A stretch of 64,000 nucleotides of DNA from Anthoceros angustus. Taxonomy: Eukaryota; Streptophyta; Anthocerotopsida; Anthocerotales; Anthocerotaceae. The position numbers and the translations under genes were made by a program. The DNA is taken from assembly GCA_010909165.1 (NCBI GenBank), contig VJWM01000025.1:2852001-2916000 (forward strand), read 5' to 3'. Position 1 is the stretch's first letter; the number at the start of each line of letters is the position of its first letter. Positions 32,945 to 44,919 of this stretch are shown piece after piece. The notes under the pieces are model-generated. The model searched no databases. It was not told the DNA's origin and saw nothing but the letters and a program-made list of their open reading frames with translations.

Positions 32945-35900
32945 TTTGAGTCAATTTTTTTACCAATCAATCTCTTTTTCCAAAACAAAAACTCTCTAAT
33001 CATAAAGACAATTATTAACGAGTATCTAGAACTTCCACTATATATATGAAAATTTTATAACCAAGACCAAGAAATGACACTATATTTATGAAAATTTTAT
33101 AACTAACAAGCAAGAAATGACACAATGAGTAATGTTGTTCACTTGCAATGTTCAATAGTCAATTTCTATTCGAAAGCATAAACCTCTCTAATCATAAAGA
33201 TAACTATTTAAGCCACTTCTATAACTAAGTGCAGAAATGAAAAAATAAGCGGTGTCCTCCTCAATCACAAGAAGCTGATCCCAGACCTCTTTATAGATGG
33301 GCCTCACAGTCCTAACAATAAAAGGATGACACTTCAATTTAGGTATAAAACATGTATCTCCAAGGATTGATGCATGGGCCTCACCGCCTTTAAACAAAAG
33401 AATGACACTTCAATCAATTCATTTGGCTCTAAGCCATCAGTCCCGAAGGAATTGATTCTAGGAGATATCTACTGAATTGAAAACACTCATGCTAGGGCAT
33501 ATTTACGAAATTGAAAACACTTCAGCCAAGAAACTGTAATTTTGTTTTAAAGACAAAGCCAATTGGTTCACGAGATGTGTCAGGTTCCAGTGCAAACAGT
33601 TGCTATACCTAATTTAAATTTAATCGAACTGAAAATCTATAAATAATGATAAATTTTCTTGTCTGTTAGATAAATAATTATTTTATATGAATACAAATAA
33701 TCCTTTATAATATTTATTATTTAATATAATAGTTTACAAGGTATTACCTCTAAACTAACACTTCGTCATTTGCAATCCATAAAAAAGTGTACATTTTATA
33801 TGTATTTATTTTAAAACACTTTGTGATAATGTTAGCACCTATTCCCACTCATGAGTAAGGACAGAGTTTTATTGGATTTTTAAAATTTACCATAAATAAT
33901 AATAATAATCTAGGCATCATTAAGCAAGTTAAGTTGTATTTTATCTATGTTATAATATTATCGCTGATTTATTCTTTTAAGTTATGTAAATCACCTAAAG
34001 GTTTATTCTAATTTAGAAAATTAAATTATTTTTATCAATTTTAGAACAATTAGCATATGAGACTAGGCATTATTAAGCTGGAGAAATTAGATATAAAAAC
34101 CTAGCACAGGGATGGGCTGCATATGTAAGTGGATACAAATCAAATGGACATTAAAAAGTTGTTGTTGTTGTATATATCACTACATAACAAGGAGCAACTC
34201 AAGGCGAGCCAGAAGCAAGGCATGTAGGCATCAATCTTTACAACCATTTATTTAGACAATGAATGCTTTATTATATATAATTTCCATATATATTTAAAAA
34301 AATCCGAGTATATTGGAATATTTTTTATTTATCTATTCTCTCGAGACCTGTAGTTGTGGGGCCCTCTCGACTACTCTGGGACCTACTTAGCTCACTGTCC
34401 AATATGTGCGCAGCGCATTGGGACACATGATGCAATCCGAAATGTTATGTTCTACATTGCCACAGAGCGCATTCTGTTCTTTCACGAAGCGCCCATATAC
34501 TTTGCCTAACTGTATTTCTTTGAGGGTTAACATGTTTTTGATCCAAGTAGGCCTTTTCCTGTTCTAGACTATGACATTTTGGGAGCGATAAGTAGCTTAA
34601 GAGTAGACATTCATGGAGCCTAGTCTCCCTTGGCCTGGGGCCCTCTAGAGGGTTGTTCTTCATCACCCCAGTGTAGATGGGACTTCCCATCCCTGCATAT
34701 TTAGATGGGTCTCCACGTTTAAATCCATATTAATAAAATTTATTCAATTCACCTTTTCATCAAAAATATTTTTATAGTATAATAAACCTGGATAAATATT
34801 TATCTATGTTATTAAGTGCGTGACCTTTGCATTTCCTAAAACATGTACAAAAGTTGTTGTTTATAAATAGGATCACAAGTTCATGTGGTATGTTGGGAAA
34901 AAACTTATTTCGTTATCCATGTTTTTTTTTTCCTTGATGACTTTATTCTTTCTGTGTTTTGAAATGGTTATCTTTTAACAAATCAACCACCAGGGTGCCA
35001 TCCATTCATCTATAATCAATTGTTGTCCTCAGGATGACATACTAAAGATATAGATCGTATTAAAAAAAATTCATATGTTTGAGTGAGGGCTAAAGCTCTT
35101 GTTGTTTTGATGTTTTAGAACTCGAAAGGATTACGAAATTCAAATTTCCTTAAACTAAAATGATGAGAGGCCATGATCTAGTTTTTAGCTAGATTTCGAC
35201 TATTACTAATTATAGTTTACTATGGTCATCAATATTTAATTGCATTCAATCTTCTTGAACTAAAATGATGGGACGTTTTCATTTAGTTCTTATCTTGAAT
35301 TTGATTACTCATAATAATAGTATACAACAGTCATTAATCTGATATGGTATGAGTGGGATAAAATATGTTCAAGGAAAGGAAGAGTCTAGCTTGGTAAATA
35401 AGGCAAGATTCTCAATTGTATGCAAAAGCTATGGCTCATACTGACCCTTCTCAAAAATGTGGAATGTGTGAGATTGCTTCAAAGTTGTCACACCAACACA
35501 TGGATGGACATAAGGAGAAGTTGACGGTAATTATCCTTTTGGATGTCGAAGAAGGTTGCTTCATTAACAAAAATATGCAAAGGGGAATATGGGAGAAAAT
35601 AAGCCTAAACTGGCCCCAGGGTTAACAACGCCATAGGGAGCGAATTGTTTTTTAAAGAATTTAGAGACTTTATATAGATATTGCAAAGTACATATAAAAA
35701 TCCCACACTTGAAGTTTTTTTAGCCTTGAGTAACCCGGCAGGGCACTAACTACTGGAGTTTGTAATATGGTGATCTAGATGGCCCTTACATTGCAGAGAC
35801 CTGCGGCATCATTAATAACTAAAGAATGGATGACAACCCTGCCTCGACCTGCAGCATCATTTATAGCTAGAGATTGGATGACAACCCTCCAGTAGGACGG

Positions 35901-36230
35901 TACATGGTTTGAGTTGCTTGGAGAAGAAAGGTCATGGCAGATACATATACGTATATACAATTTTTATGTGAAAGCTTTGGAGGTTGTGCTACAGAGAGAC
36001 GTGGGACCCTAAACCTTTGCGTCCTAATCCTGTGATTGTCTGTTCCCGTGCCTTCTCTTCCTTCACGGAGACGGGGACCGCCTTTCAGACGGGGCCGATC
36101 CATGGACAAGAATGGGCCGGATATATCACGTTCAGGGATGGGCGGGGAAGACAATACCGGTTATGGTCAGGGTGGTGGGCGCCACCTGGGCATGACCGAG
36201 CAGAGGGCTCTTGAGTGAGCTCAGATGTTT
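32945..36230. other. AT-rich intergenic region
   Basis: Upstream of the second triple-RING gene, the phrase AGTCAATTT...AACCTCTCTAATCATAAAGA occurs near 32948 and again near 33158, and a GAAAATTTTATAAC phrase near 33050 and 33090. Most of 33600-35400 is AT-rich without open frames. 34560-34695 is the right copy of the inverted repeat. A direct repeat of about 49 bp with GCATCATT and GGATGACAACCCT occurs at 35796 and 35846. No gene recognised. Confidence 0.5.
34560..34695 (-). repeat. Diverged inverted repeat, right copy
   Basis: Minus-strand match to 21848-22000; see there. Confidence 0.5.
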
Positions 36231-38560
36231 TCAACATGGAAAAAGAGAGGTCGTTGCTCGTGAGATGGTTTCAGAGTCATCGTCCAGCGGAACTTCGTTT
36301 GGATCTACGGCACTGTTAGCGATAGCTTCCGGGTCATCCAAATTTTCTTCTTCGTCGAGTAATATTTCGTTTGGATCGCCTGTGCAGTTAGAAAATAGAA
36401 CCCAGATGAAACTACGATGCCTCTTGCTTGGTCCAGTAAGGTCATGGGAGCATATAAGTTGGAATGCAAAATTGCTGCCAGACTTACCAGTCAGTTCGGG
36501 AGCGGTCTGTCCATCGTTGGCAAGTCTACTTCCAGGATCCGGGGCTGCATCCAGCTTGTATGGCAGATCCAGCAACTTCAGAAAGTCTTCTGTATGAGGG
36601 TTCCTGTAATGGACTGTTGATATCCTCAAAGATCAGAACTTGCAGAAGGGGCGGTTGCAGAGGGGCGCCTCTCCTACTGAGTACTTGTGCTGGGCATTGT
36701 AGAGAGAGTGGAGTACCTTTCATGGCTGTGCGGTTCCGTCTTCCCTGACTGGGATTGTAGGGCGGCGCAGTTACAGAAAAGGCATTTGGAATAACGTTGC
36801 CGTTTTGCAGTAGTCTTTGTTGCACCCATTGCCTGTGCCCCCTTAAGTCTTTCCTGGTTCTGGGAACAAACATGATCACGGGCAGAACGGTTGAGTGTCA
36901 GTTTGAACACTGTTCAGTGACGCAGATGAAACCATGGGCAAACATTCTGGCATGGCACCCTACATCGTTTCCCAAGGTCTGCCTGAGGAACGCCTGCTCA
37001 AAGGGAAGTAGGGGTCATACACCCTGGTAATTGCAAGCCATTCCTCATCATATGTGAACTCAAGAGCTCCATTCGCTTCAGGAAAATCGACCACCTGTGA
37101 CGACAAGACAGAGGTCATATTTGTGCCTGATGTCCCATTACTTCCTTCCAGTCACTCATCAGAGTTTTCCTCGGCATCTTAGGTGACTTTGAGGATCAAG
37201 AAGAGAGTCAAACGAGCGAAAGAAATAATCCTTCACACAAGAACCAATGAAGACATCATTCAGGATAAGCTGATATACCCACCTGCAGAAATTTCCTTCG
37301 TGGCAGGCACTTGTCCAGAGCGAGGAATCTAGTGGAGGAGCCACTAGAATGCGGAACTACAGCAGCAAATTTGGTATGAAGATGAGCCGAGAACCAGTAA
37401 GCTGGCTTCAGTTTACTCAGAAGTTGTTCTGCAGGAAGGCTTCCTAAAGTGTTATCCTCCACCTGGATGACATAAATTACTGGACACTTCAGGGCACCAT
37501 TGCCACACTCAGAAGACGATCCTCTAACGAGCAAAAGGCAGGTAACCTGGCATCAGCCCTAGAACTTAACAAGAGACAAACAACTAATCCACAATCCATA
37601 CCTGCCGTTGGAAGAATGGTTTGTTCCGAAGCAGCTCTTGCAGATCTCCAAATTTGCTGATGCCTCGAGGCCAGTCGTGAGAAACAAAGACGTCTATCCC
37701 CTCTTCAATGCTCATCAGTTTGTGGACATCATAGGAGCGCACATGATAGATTGAGCGGATGTCATGGTGATCATAAGGTGCTCGCTCATAATGTCCTGCT
37801 TAGGGCCCACTACAACAGCTAAGCAAGAACAACAAACAAACAACAAAGCAGTCATAACTACGACGAAAAAGGCTCCAAACACTTGACTTGCCTGAATGAT
37901 AGTCATGTGACTTGTATATGCCAGACAAACCACCAATGCGTATGCCCCCAAAGTTAATCACCCCGGCAACTCCAAGGAAGTAAATATTCCTTGCAACCCA
38001 TCCACCATAGTAACTAACCTAGTCATACCAGACCACAAGACCGCTGCACAATTTAGTCCCAACAAATCCTCCAACCCCACGAAAGAGTTCACACAACACC
38101 CAAAGACTGCGTCATGAGACTTACAGCTCCCACAGATAATTGGATGCCTCGTGGTTACCTCCAACAAAAACCGTGGGATACGGTGCAACTTTCTGGCCAG
38201 AATAATACTTCCAAAAGCTGTTCATGGCACGATACTTCACAGGACATGCCAGGGACTCGAGATCCTCCTGGTTCCGAACAGCCTGCAAAAAAGAAACCCT
38301 AATCAGTGCTTCAAAAACCACAAAATGCCAACTTCCACCACCAAACTCACCTGGAAGTCTCCACAGCAAATGAGGAGATCAATTTTGGTCTGCTCCACAC
38401 GCTCCAAGTGGTGCAGCGTGGCGTAAATATTGTCCAGATCTCCATGAGCGCAGCCTTCCACTGCAATCTGCAGGCCGAGTCAGCCCTAGGAGCGAGACAA
38501 AGGGCAGGCAAGCGAGAGCTCGAATGCTGCACAACATAGGCGGAGTGTGGCCACCTTCAT
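36231..38560 (-). CDS. DBR1: RNA lariat debranching enzyme
   Basis: DBR1 hydrolyses the 2'-5' branch of excised intron lariats in the nucleus. Exons that keep frame: 38560-38555 (only Met-Lys), 38467-38351, 38282-38125, 38013-37892, 37795-37602, 37462-37283, about 37101 to near 37030 or slightly below, a middle exon ending at 36717, and 36613-36231. Metallophosphoesterase motifs are intact: [29 protein letters not shown] and [10 protein letters not shown], then [17 protein letters not shown] and the family's Asp/Glu-rich tail. The intron after 37892 has a GC donor (CAG|GCAAGT). The join between the DEEWLAITR exon and the next (about 36860-37030) is not resolved; a second GC donor would fit. 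Divergent from SCC3. Confidence 0.9.
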
Positions 38561-39083
38561 CCTGCTCAGCTGCAGCCAAGACGGTGTCTTCGCGTTTCAC
38601 GAATCACGAATCACGCTCCACACGGGAGGCCGAGCAGCCGATGGTGGGATTCGGGCAAACGGATCAGACTCGACCCGGGGTTTTAAATAGGTTGGCGTGT
38701 GGCTTGTCGGAAACTATAGGGTTAGTTGGCTCCTTTGGCCGGGCGTCAACCATTGGTGAGAATCTGCGGCCTGTTTAAACCGGGCTCTGATGCGGGAAGA
38801 GCGGCCACTTTCCCCGCGCAAGCCCGCGTATGATGGGCCTGTTTTGAATTTTGAGAGGCGGCTGAGCCGCTTGCGACTCCAGCCTGCCACAGCGCGCTGC
38901 AGATCTCGCGCCGGGCTTCATTTTGATGTGCGCCATGGCCGGAGAGGGTCAGAATTCTGGCAGCTCCGCTCCCGCTGCTGCGCTGCTGCTGGAGCTGCTG
39001 CGGTCTGGAGGGAGCTGATTGCCGGATTGTGAAGGCGGAAAGGGGCGGGAGGGAGCTGCTCCTGTACCTGCCGTGCCGCAGAG
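38561..39083. promoter_or_regulatory. Bidirectional upstream region of DBR1 and SCC3
   Basis: 523 bp separate the two start codons. The stretch is GC-rich with no long open frame and must hold both promoters and leaders. No core motif stands out. Confidence 0.5.
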
Positions 39084-42000
39084 ATGGAGCCGGAGGTGCG
39101 CACCAGGCCGCAGAGGAAGCGGGAATCTCCCAAGTTTACGGAGGTGTTCGAGACGGACGATGAGCAGGAGGATGAGGATCAGGACGAGGTGGAGGAGGAT
39201 TCCGACTCCGAGGACCTGGCTCCCAAGAGGCGGAGGCGGGGGAACGACGGTGGCCGTGCCAAGGTCTGTTTTCCTGTATTTTTTGGAGTCTGGGTGGGGA
39301 AGGTTTGGGGAATTGGGGTGGTGCGTGTGTTCAATTTCGCGGTTCTGTGGTGAATTTTGCTTAAAAGTGTGGCTGGATGGCAGAAACGGGCGAAAGGGTC
39401 TGTGCCGCCGAGATTACCCCTGGCTGTGGGCAAGGGGCGGGGGACCGGGCGGAAGCGGAAGAAGCCCGAGGCGGAGGATGTGTCCGGGAGCAGCTTGTTT
39501 GAGATCGTGAAGAGCAATGGGGAAGCAGTGCAGGAGGCCGCTCGGGAGTGGCTGGTGCGGTACGAGACTGACAGGGATGCTGCTGTCACGGAGCTGCTCA
39601 CCATGTTGTTTCAGGCATGCGGATCTAGGTACGTGATGGAGGATGCCGGGACGGATGTGGATGAGGCTGTGGAGACCATGGTTGCGCAGGCTAAGGTGGG
39701 GAATTTGGATGATAGCATCGGGTCCAAGAAGGGGGATGTGCGGAATTTTAAGAGCAATCTTGAGGCCTTCTGGGAGGCCCTTGTGCTGGAGTGCCAAGAA
39801 GTGGCTCTTTTCGACCAGTATTTGATGGACAAGGTTATGGATTTCGTTATCGCTATTTCCTGCACTCCGCCCAGGAATTTTCGGCATGTGGCAACGCTGG
39901 TCGGGCTGCAACTGGTGAGTGCTTTCGTGACTCTGGCTAACACGCTTTGCCGAGCCCGTGAGACGAAGCAGCGGCAGCTGAATGCAGAGAGGAAGAGGAA
40001 TAAGGGGGGTCCTATGCTGGCCGAGGCGCTCGCCAAATCTCTGTCCGAGACTCACGAGAGGATCACGCATGTGGAGGAGATGATGCGGAAGATATTCACG
40101 GGGCTTTTTATGCATCGGTATCGAGACAAGGATGAGAATATACGGGTGGCCTGTGTCTCGTCTATCGGCTCTTGGATTGCATCCTACCCGTCCTTGTTTC
40201 TGCAGGAGCTGTATCTGAAGTATCTAGGGTTCCCGCTGAATGACAAGCGGCCCAATGTTCGGAACAGTGCCATTCTGGCTCTGCAGGCGCTGTATGCGGT
40301 GGATGCATACGTTCCGTCTTTGGCCCTCTTCAGTACACGCTTCTGCAGTCGGATGGTTGAATTGGCCGATGACATCGAAGTTAGCGTGGCAGTGAATGCG
40401 ATTGGCTTGTTGAAGCTTTTATTCAAGCACCAACTTGTTCCGGACGAATACTTAGGCTCCCTTTTTGACCTGCTGATTGATGACCAGGCACAGATTCGGC
40501 ATGCTGTGGGGGACTTGGTCTATGAGCACCTAGTTATTCAGAACCCCAGCTCTGACCCAAAGTCACTTGAGGAGCCTGTGGAAGCCGAGCTGGATCGAAT
40601 ACTGCAGATACTTCGGGAGTTCTCAGCTGATCCCATTCTCTCGGACTATGTGATCGATGCATTCTGGGATAAGAGCAAGGCGATGAAGGACTGGAAATGC
40701 CTGCTGTCTATGTTGTTGGATGAGAAACCAAGGATTGAGCTGGCAGATGGGGATGCCACGAACCTCATCAGAGTGCTCTTGGCGTCAGCTAAGAAGTCTG
40801 TGGGAGAAAAGATTGTGCCTTCATTGGAGGTGCGGACAACTGATCATCGGAAGTCGGCAATGAACAAGGCTCAGAAGGAGGCCCTGGAGGCTGCCAAGGC
40901 TGAGATGACTTCTGCTTTGATGAAGGCCTACCCGAAGCTGCTCAGGAAGTTTCTTGTGGACCGCGGCAAGGTGGCTGCCATAGCGGAGGTTCTGTTGTTC
41001 ATGGATCTTCAGTTGTTTTCAATGAAGCGCAAGGAGCAGGAGTACACATCTGCGTTGCACTTGTTGAAGGATGCTTTCCTGAAACATGGAGATGAGGAAA
41101 CGCTTAGAGCTTGCATCAAGGCTCTGTCATTTGCTCTCACCGACAGCCACGCTGACCTACTGGATACTGCCCAGCTGGTGGTTAGCGAGACCGTGGATGA
41201 TCTCACTGTGAAGCTCAGACATGCCATCAGCCACGCAGGGGAAACAGAGGATGAGTATTCCCTGATTGCAAACTTGAGAAGGATGCATCACATGCTGTTG
41301 GCGGTGCCTGTGACTAATGAGAGTCTGTTCACAGAAATGCTGGGGCTGATCAAGGAGTTCAACTACTTGGATGACGAGGTCATCAGGCTGGTTTTGTTGA
41401 ACATGTTTCTGCAAGTTGCATGGTTACTGAAGACCATTGATGCTGACCGTCCTGACGACGCGGCCATCCAGACCTTGATAGCCAGGAGGAATAGCTTGCT
41501 GGAACAGCTGCGCTGTTTTGGAGAAAGCGTGTACGACAGTTGGGAAAGCGGAAGTCCGAGGAGCCCTCTGAGCAGCACCATATGCGTCATTCTGTCCGAC
41601 GTGTGGAGCTTATTTTCTGAGGAGAAGCTGGCGCCCACTAGATTGCATAAATTGGGAGTGTCTCCTGATGATGATTTTCTGCGCCACTTTTGGAATCTGT
41701 GTCAGCACAAGCTTTTTGCCAACGATGACGCTGAGGAAGCAGCTGAAGACCACAGTGAGTACTTGGACGAGAAGGTAGTGGTTATGTCTGCAGCCGCAAA
41801 GCTGGTGGCTAACAGGTTGATTCCCTCGGACTTTCTGGGGCCAGAAATTGTATCCCATCTGGTGCTGCATGACAACATTGTGTCCGAGACGGTGAAGCAG
41901 TTGGTGGTTTCTCTGAGGGAACAGGAGACGCCCGAGAACGTATCTCACCTCTACCTAGAAGCAATGAAGAGAGCTCACCGGCGGTTTCTGGACGAGTCTG

Positions 42001-43064
42001 AGGACAGCTGGTCCACCAAGGATTCGTACAACACCTGCAAGGAGCTGGCACTCCGGCTGAGCGCAACTCTCAAACGGACTGCCAAGACCACCATCCTCAA
42101 GATCGTCAAGGGAGGCATCAAGCACGCGTTTGTGGATTCTCCCAAGCAGCTCACGTTCCTGGAGGTCGGAGTGCTACAATTTGCAGCTAAGCTCACGTCT
42201 GCGGACCTGCGGCCCATCTACGACCTGATGGTCTCCAGGATGCAAGGCATCAACACCGACGAAGACCCTAGCGGCTGGCGCCCATGTCTCGTCTTCCTGC
42301 AGTACCTGAAGGAGAAGTGCTCCATCACCGACGTCTCCGCCGACAAGGGCAGCGGCAAGCGAGGCAGGCGCAGGGCGGCGGCCATCAAAGGCGGAAAGAA
42401 GCTCTTCGACGGCCAGGACACTTCCGAGGAAGAGAATGCTGACCCCATCTCCAGCGCCTCCGGGGAGGCCGACGAGGAAGAGGAGGACGAGGACGAGGAG
42501 CGCGTCGTGCTGGCCAACATGAAGACCGCCCGCACTGCTCGCCAGCGAGCAGTGAAGGCGAAGACGAGCAACAAGGCAGCCGCAGCTACGACCGCGGCTG
42601 CGTCCACCACCCCAACCACCAGCGAAGCCGACCACCAGCAGAGATCCGAGAAACGTGTCTCCCACCAAAGAGATGACGTCGCCAACACTGCGACAGAGGA
42701 ACAGCTTCCTCGAGGACCTGCCGCCGCAGATCAAGAACAGGACCAGACTGTGAGCAACCAGGAGGAGCCATCCTCGAACGGCGACCAGTCGGTCGACGCC
42801 CTCTCTCCTGCTTCATCAGGGCAAGCTCATCAGAGACTCGAGACCTGGACTGAAGAGCGGCTCCCTGGGAGATACACTCGGAGGCGATCGCGGAGCCGAG
42901 GAGATGACGAGGGAGCGTCCCCTAGTGAAGAAGCGTCTGCTGGGAAAGAAACGCCCTTGTTGAGAGAAACCTCCTCTGCCGAAGAAGCGTATCAGAGAAA
43001 GGACACTTCTTCTGGGAAAGAAGCGTCTCCTCCAGCTAGCATGTCAGCTGGGACTAACAGGTGA
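39084..43064 (+). CDS. SCC3: Cohesin subunit SCC3/STAG
   Basis: SCC3/STAG binds the kleisin SCC1 and DNA in the cohesin ring that holds sister chromatids. Two exons: 39084-39263 and 39384-43064, about 1286 residues. The first 60 residues are basic and acidic clusters (KRRRR). The STAG domain is at about 186-250 (ALFDQYLMDKVMDF), followed by the stromalin conservative domain at about 301-361 (FMHRYRDKDENIRVACV...GFPLNDKRPNVRNSAIL). HEAT-like helices follow to about residue 1000. The last 280 residues are low-complexity, with acidic stretches and Ser/Thr/Ala-rich sequence. The stop overlaps a possible donor (AACAG|GTGATT), so a further C-terminal exon cannot be excluded. Converges on the hexosaminidase gene 145 bp away. 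Confidence 0.93.
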
Positions 43065-43209
43065 TTGCGGTCGCAGGTAGGTGATCACCTGACTGTATCT
43101 AATCAATTCTTCCTCAACCAATTCATGGTCTGATGTATGTACATTTAAACAAAATTGAAAGCTCGAAAGGTATTCCTGCTGCCGTGTTTCCAGATGTTTT
43201 TTGTTTACA

Positions 43210-44919
43210 CTATTGCCAGTAGCACGAGGATGGGCCGTCAGGGGCGGACCTGGCGCGCGTGTTGGACACCGGGGCAGCGGCAACCCCTCGCTGCGTGAGC
43301 AGACAGCGGAAGAAGTGCAGGCGGGGCAAAGCGGCAGGGATGCCCGCATCGTCGATCACTTGGCGCGGACTCCACAGTCTCTCAGCCGCGGCAGCAGCGC
43401 GGGGCCAGATAGTCTGCTGCAGATCGGACGCGTCCACCGTCTCGCCCCACATGCAGACCTCGCCGCCGAGCAGGAGGTCGGAATCGGGCTCCGAAATGCC
43501 TAGGGCGGGCTCATTCAGGTAGAAGGCCTGCCAGGGCACGTCCACATGGTCCAGGTACCAAACGTCCTGGTTGCTCACGATGCAGCGCAACCCGGCCTCG
43601 AGCACCAGCGGAGCCAGTCCCGGAGCCCACCAGTTGTGCACGACGGTGCGCGGGTGCAGTACCTCAGGAAAGTGGTCGAACGGCTCCTCCCAGTTCACAG
43701 GGTCCCAGCCGAGGGAGGCTGCGATCTCTTGCGCGCGCACCACGAAGTGCGCGTACGCTTCCTGCCCTGTCATGCCATGCCCCCGAAGCCAGGCCTTGAC
43801 GCGCGGCACCCGCTCCCAGCACCGGGTATCCACCTCGTCCCCTCCCAGATGCAAGAGCTCGAAGGGGAACAGCTCCCGGAGGTCCGCCAGTACCGCGGCT
43901 ATGGTGTCGAAGGTGGTGTTCTTGCTCACGTCCAGCGGCTCCCGGCAGTCCTCCGCCGGCCAGAGCTCCGGGTACCCTAACCCCAGGACTCGGCGTGCCC
44001 CGGCACGTCCAGCTCCGGCATCACGTGGATCCCCCGCGCGGCCGCATGCGCCACCACGTCCGCCACGTCCCGCACCGTATACCTCTCCCGCGGGGTGTAG
44101 GATCCCCGCCACAGCTCCTCCCGGGACGGGACCTCCACGGGGAACGCCTGCTCGTCCACCAGATGCCAATGTAGGACGTTGAGCTTGGAGAAGGCCATGG
44201 CGTCCAGCACCTCCTTGATGGCCGGCACCGGGAGGAAATGCCGGCCGGTGTCGATAAGCAGCCCCCGGAAGCGGAACCGCGGCCAGTCCCGGATCCGCCA
44301 CGGCGCCTGCTCGATTTCCACCGTCTTGCTACTAAAGTTGAAGACGCAGAGCTGGCTCAGCGTTTCCATCCCCCGCACCGCGCCGTAGACCGTCTCCGCC
44401 TCCAAGCTCGCCGTCCCATCCCCGTCCTCCCCCGGCACCGACAGCCGGTACTCTTCACTCGTGTTGAGCCGCAGCCGCTCGTCCCCCGACCACACCTTCA
44501 CCACCAGCTTCCGCAGCCAGGGTTTCCCGTCCCCGTGCCCGCTCTGCTCCAGATCTCCCGCATGCTGGAAGATGATGCCGCGGTACCGCTCCCACGCGTT
44601 CTGCACCACATCCGACTCGCCGCCTCGCCTTCCGCCACCAGCTCCAGGCCGGGATCCACTCGCACCACGGCCTCTCCCGCGACACCTCCGCCGGTAACGG
44701 CCAGATCTTGACGCCGCCTGCTCCAATGAGGCTGCTGCCATGGCCGCCGCCATCGCTGCGCTGCTCCCCGCCGGCGGCCGTGCCCAGGCCCGAGCGCAGG
44801 CGCAGAAACGGCCAGCTCCAGCGATAGCCGCCGGTGGCCTGGCCGGTCGTGGCGTGGGCCAGCAGCAGAAGAAGCAGCAACGGCAGCCGCAACGGCGGCC
44901 GGGGAGCTCGTCCTGCCAT
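43210..44919 (-). pseudogene. Beta-N-acetylhexosaminidase (GH20), frame broken three times
   Basis: Plant HEXO enzymes remove terminal GlcNAc/GalNAc from N-glycans in vacuole or apoplast. From the ATG at 44919: signal peptide with a run of leucines, then GGVKIWPLPAEVS, VVRVDPGLELVAEGEA, NAWERYRGIIFQH, KLNVLHWHLVDEQAFPVE, PELDVPGHAESW, the catalytic HLGGDEVDT, NWWAPG, WGETVD and a complete C-terminus RCLLTQRGVAAAPVSN up to the TAG at 43210. No intron is seen. The parts lie in three frames: single-base losses are implied near 44665, near 44625 and at about 43986. Otherwise full length with catalytic Asp-Glu intact, so this is either a young pseudogene or a working gene with sequence errors in GC-rich DNA. 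Confidence 0.85.

Noticed and set aside
35416-35625. 69-codon plus-strand frame with CGMCEIA
   Set aside because: No motif beyond one C-x2-C and isolated in AT-rich sequence; cannot be supported.
36036-36218. Small Gly/Arg-rich protein downstream of DBR1
   Set aside because: Sixty codons with no similarity I can name, in a place expected to be DBR1 3' untranslated sequence; composition alone is not enough.
42174-42734. Long open frames on the minus strand inside SCC3
   Set aside because: They mirror the GC-rich coding strand, have no family resemblance and biased Ser/Arg/Gly composition; shadow frames.
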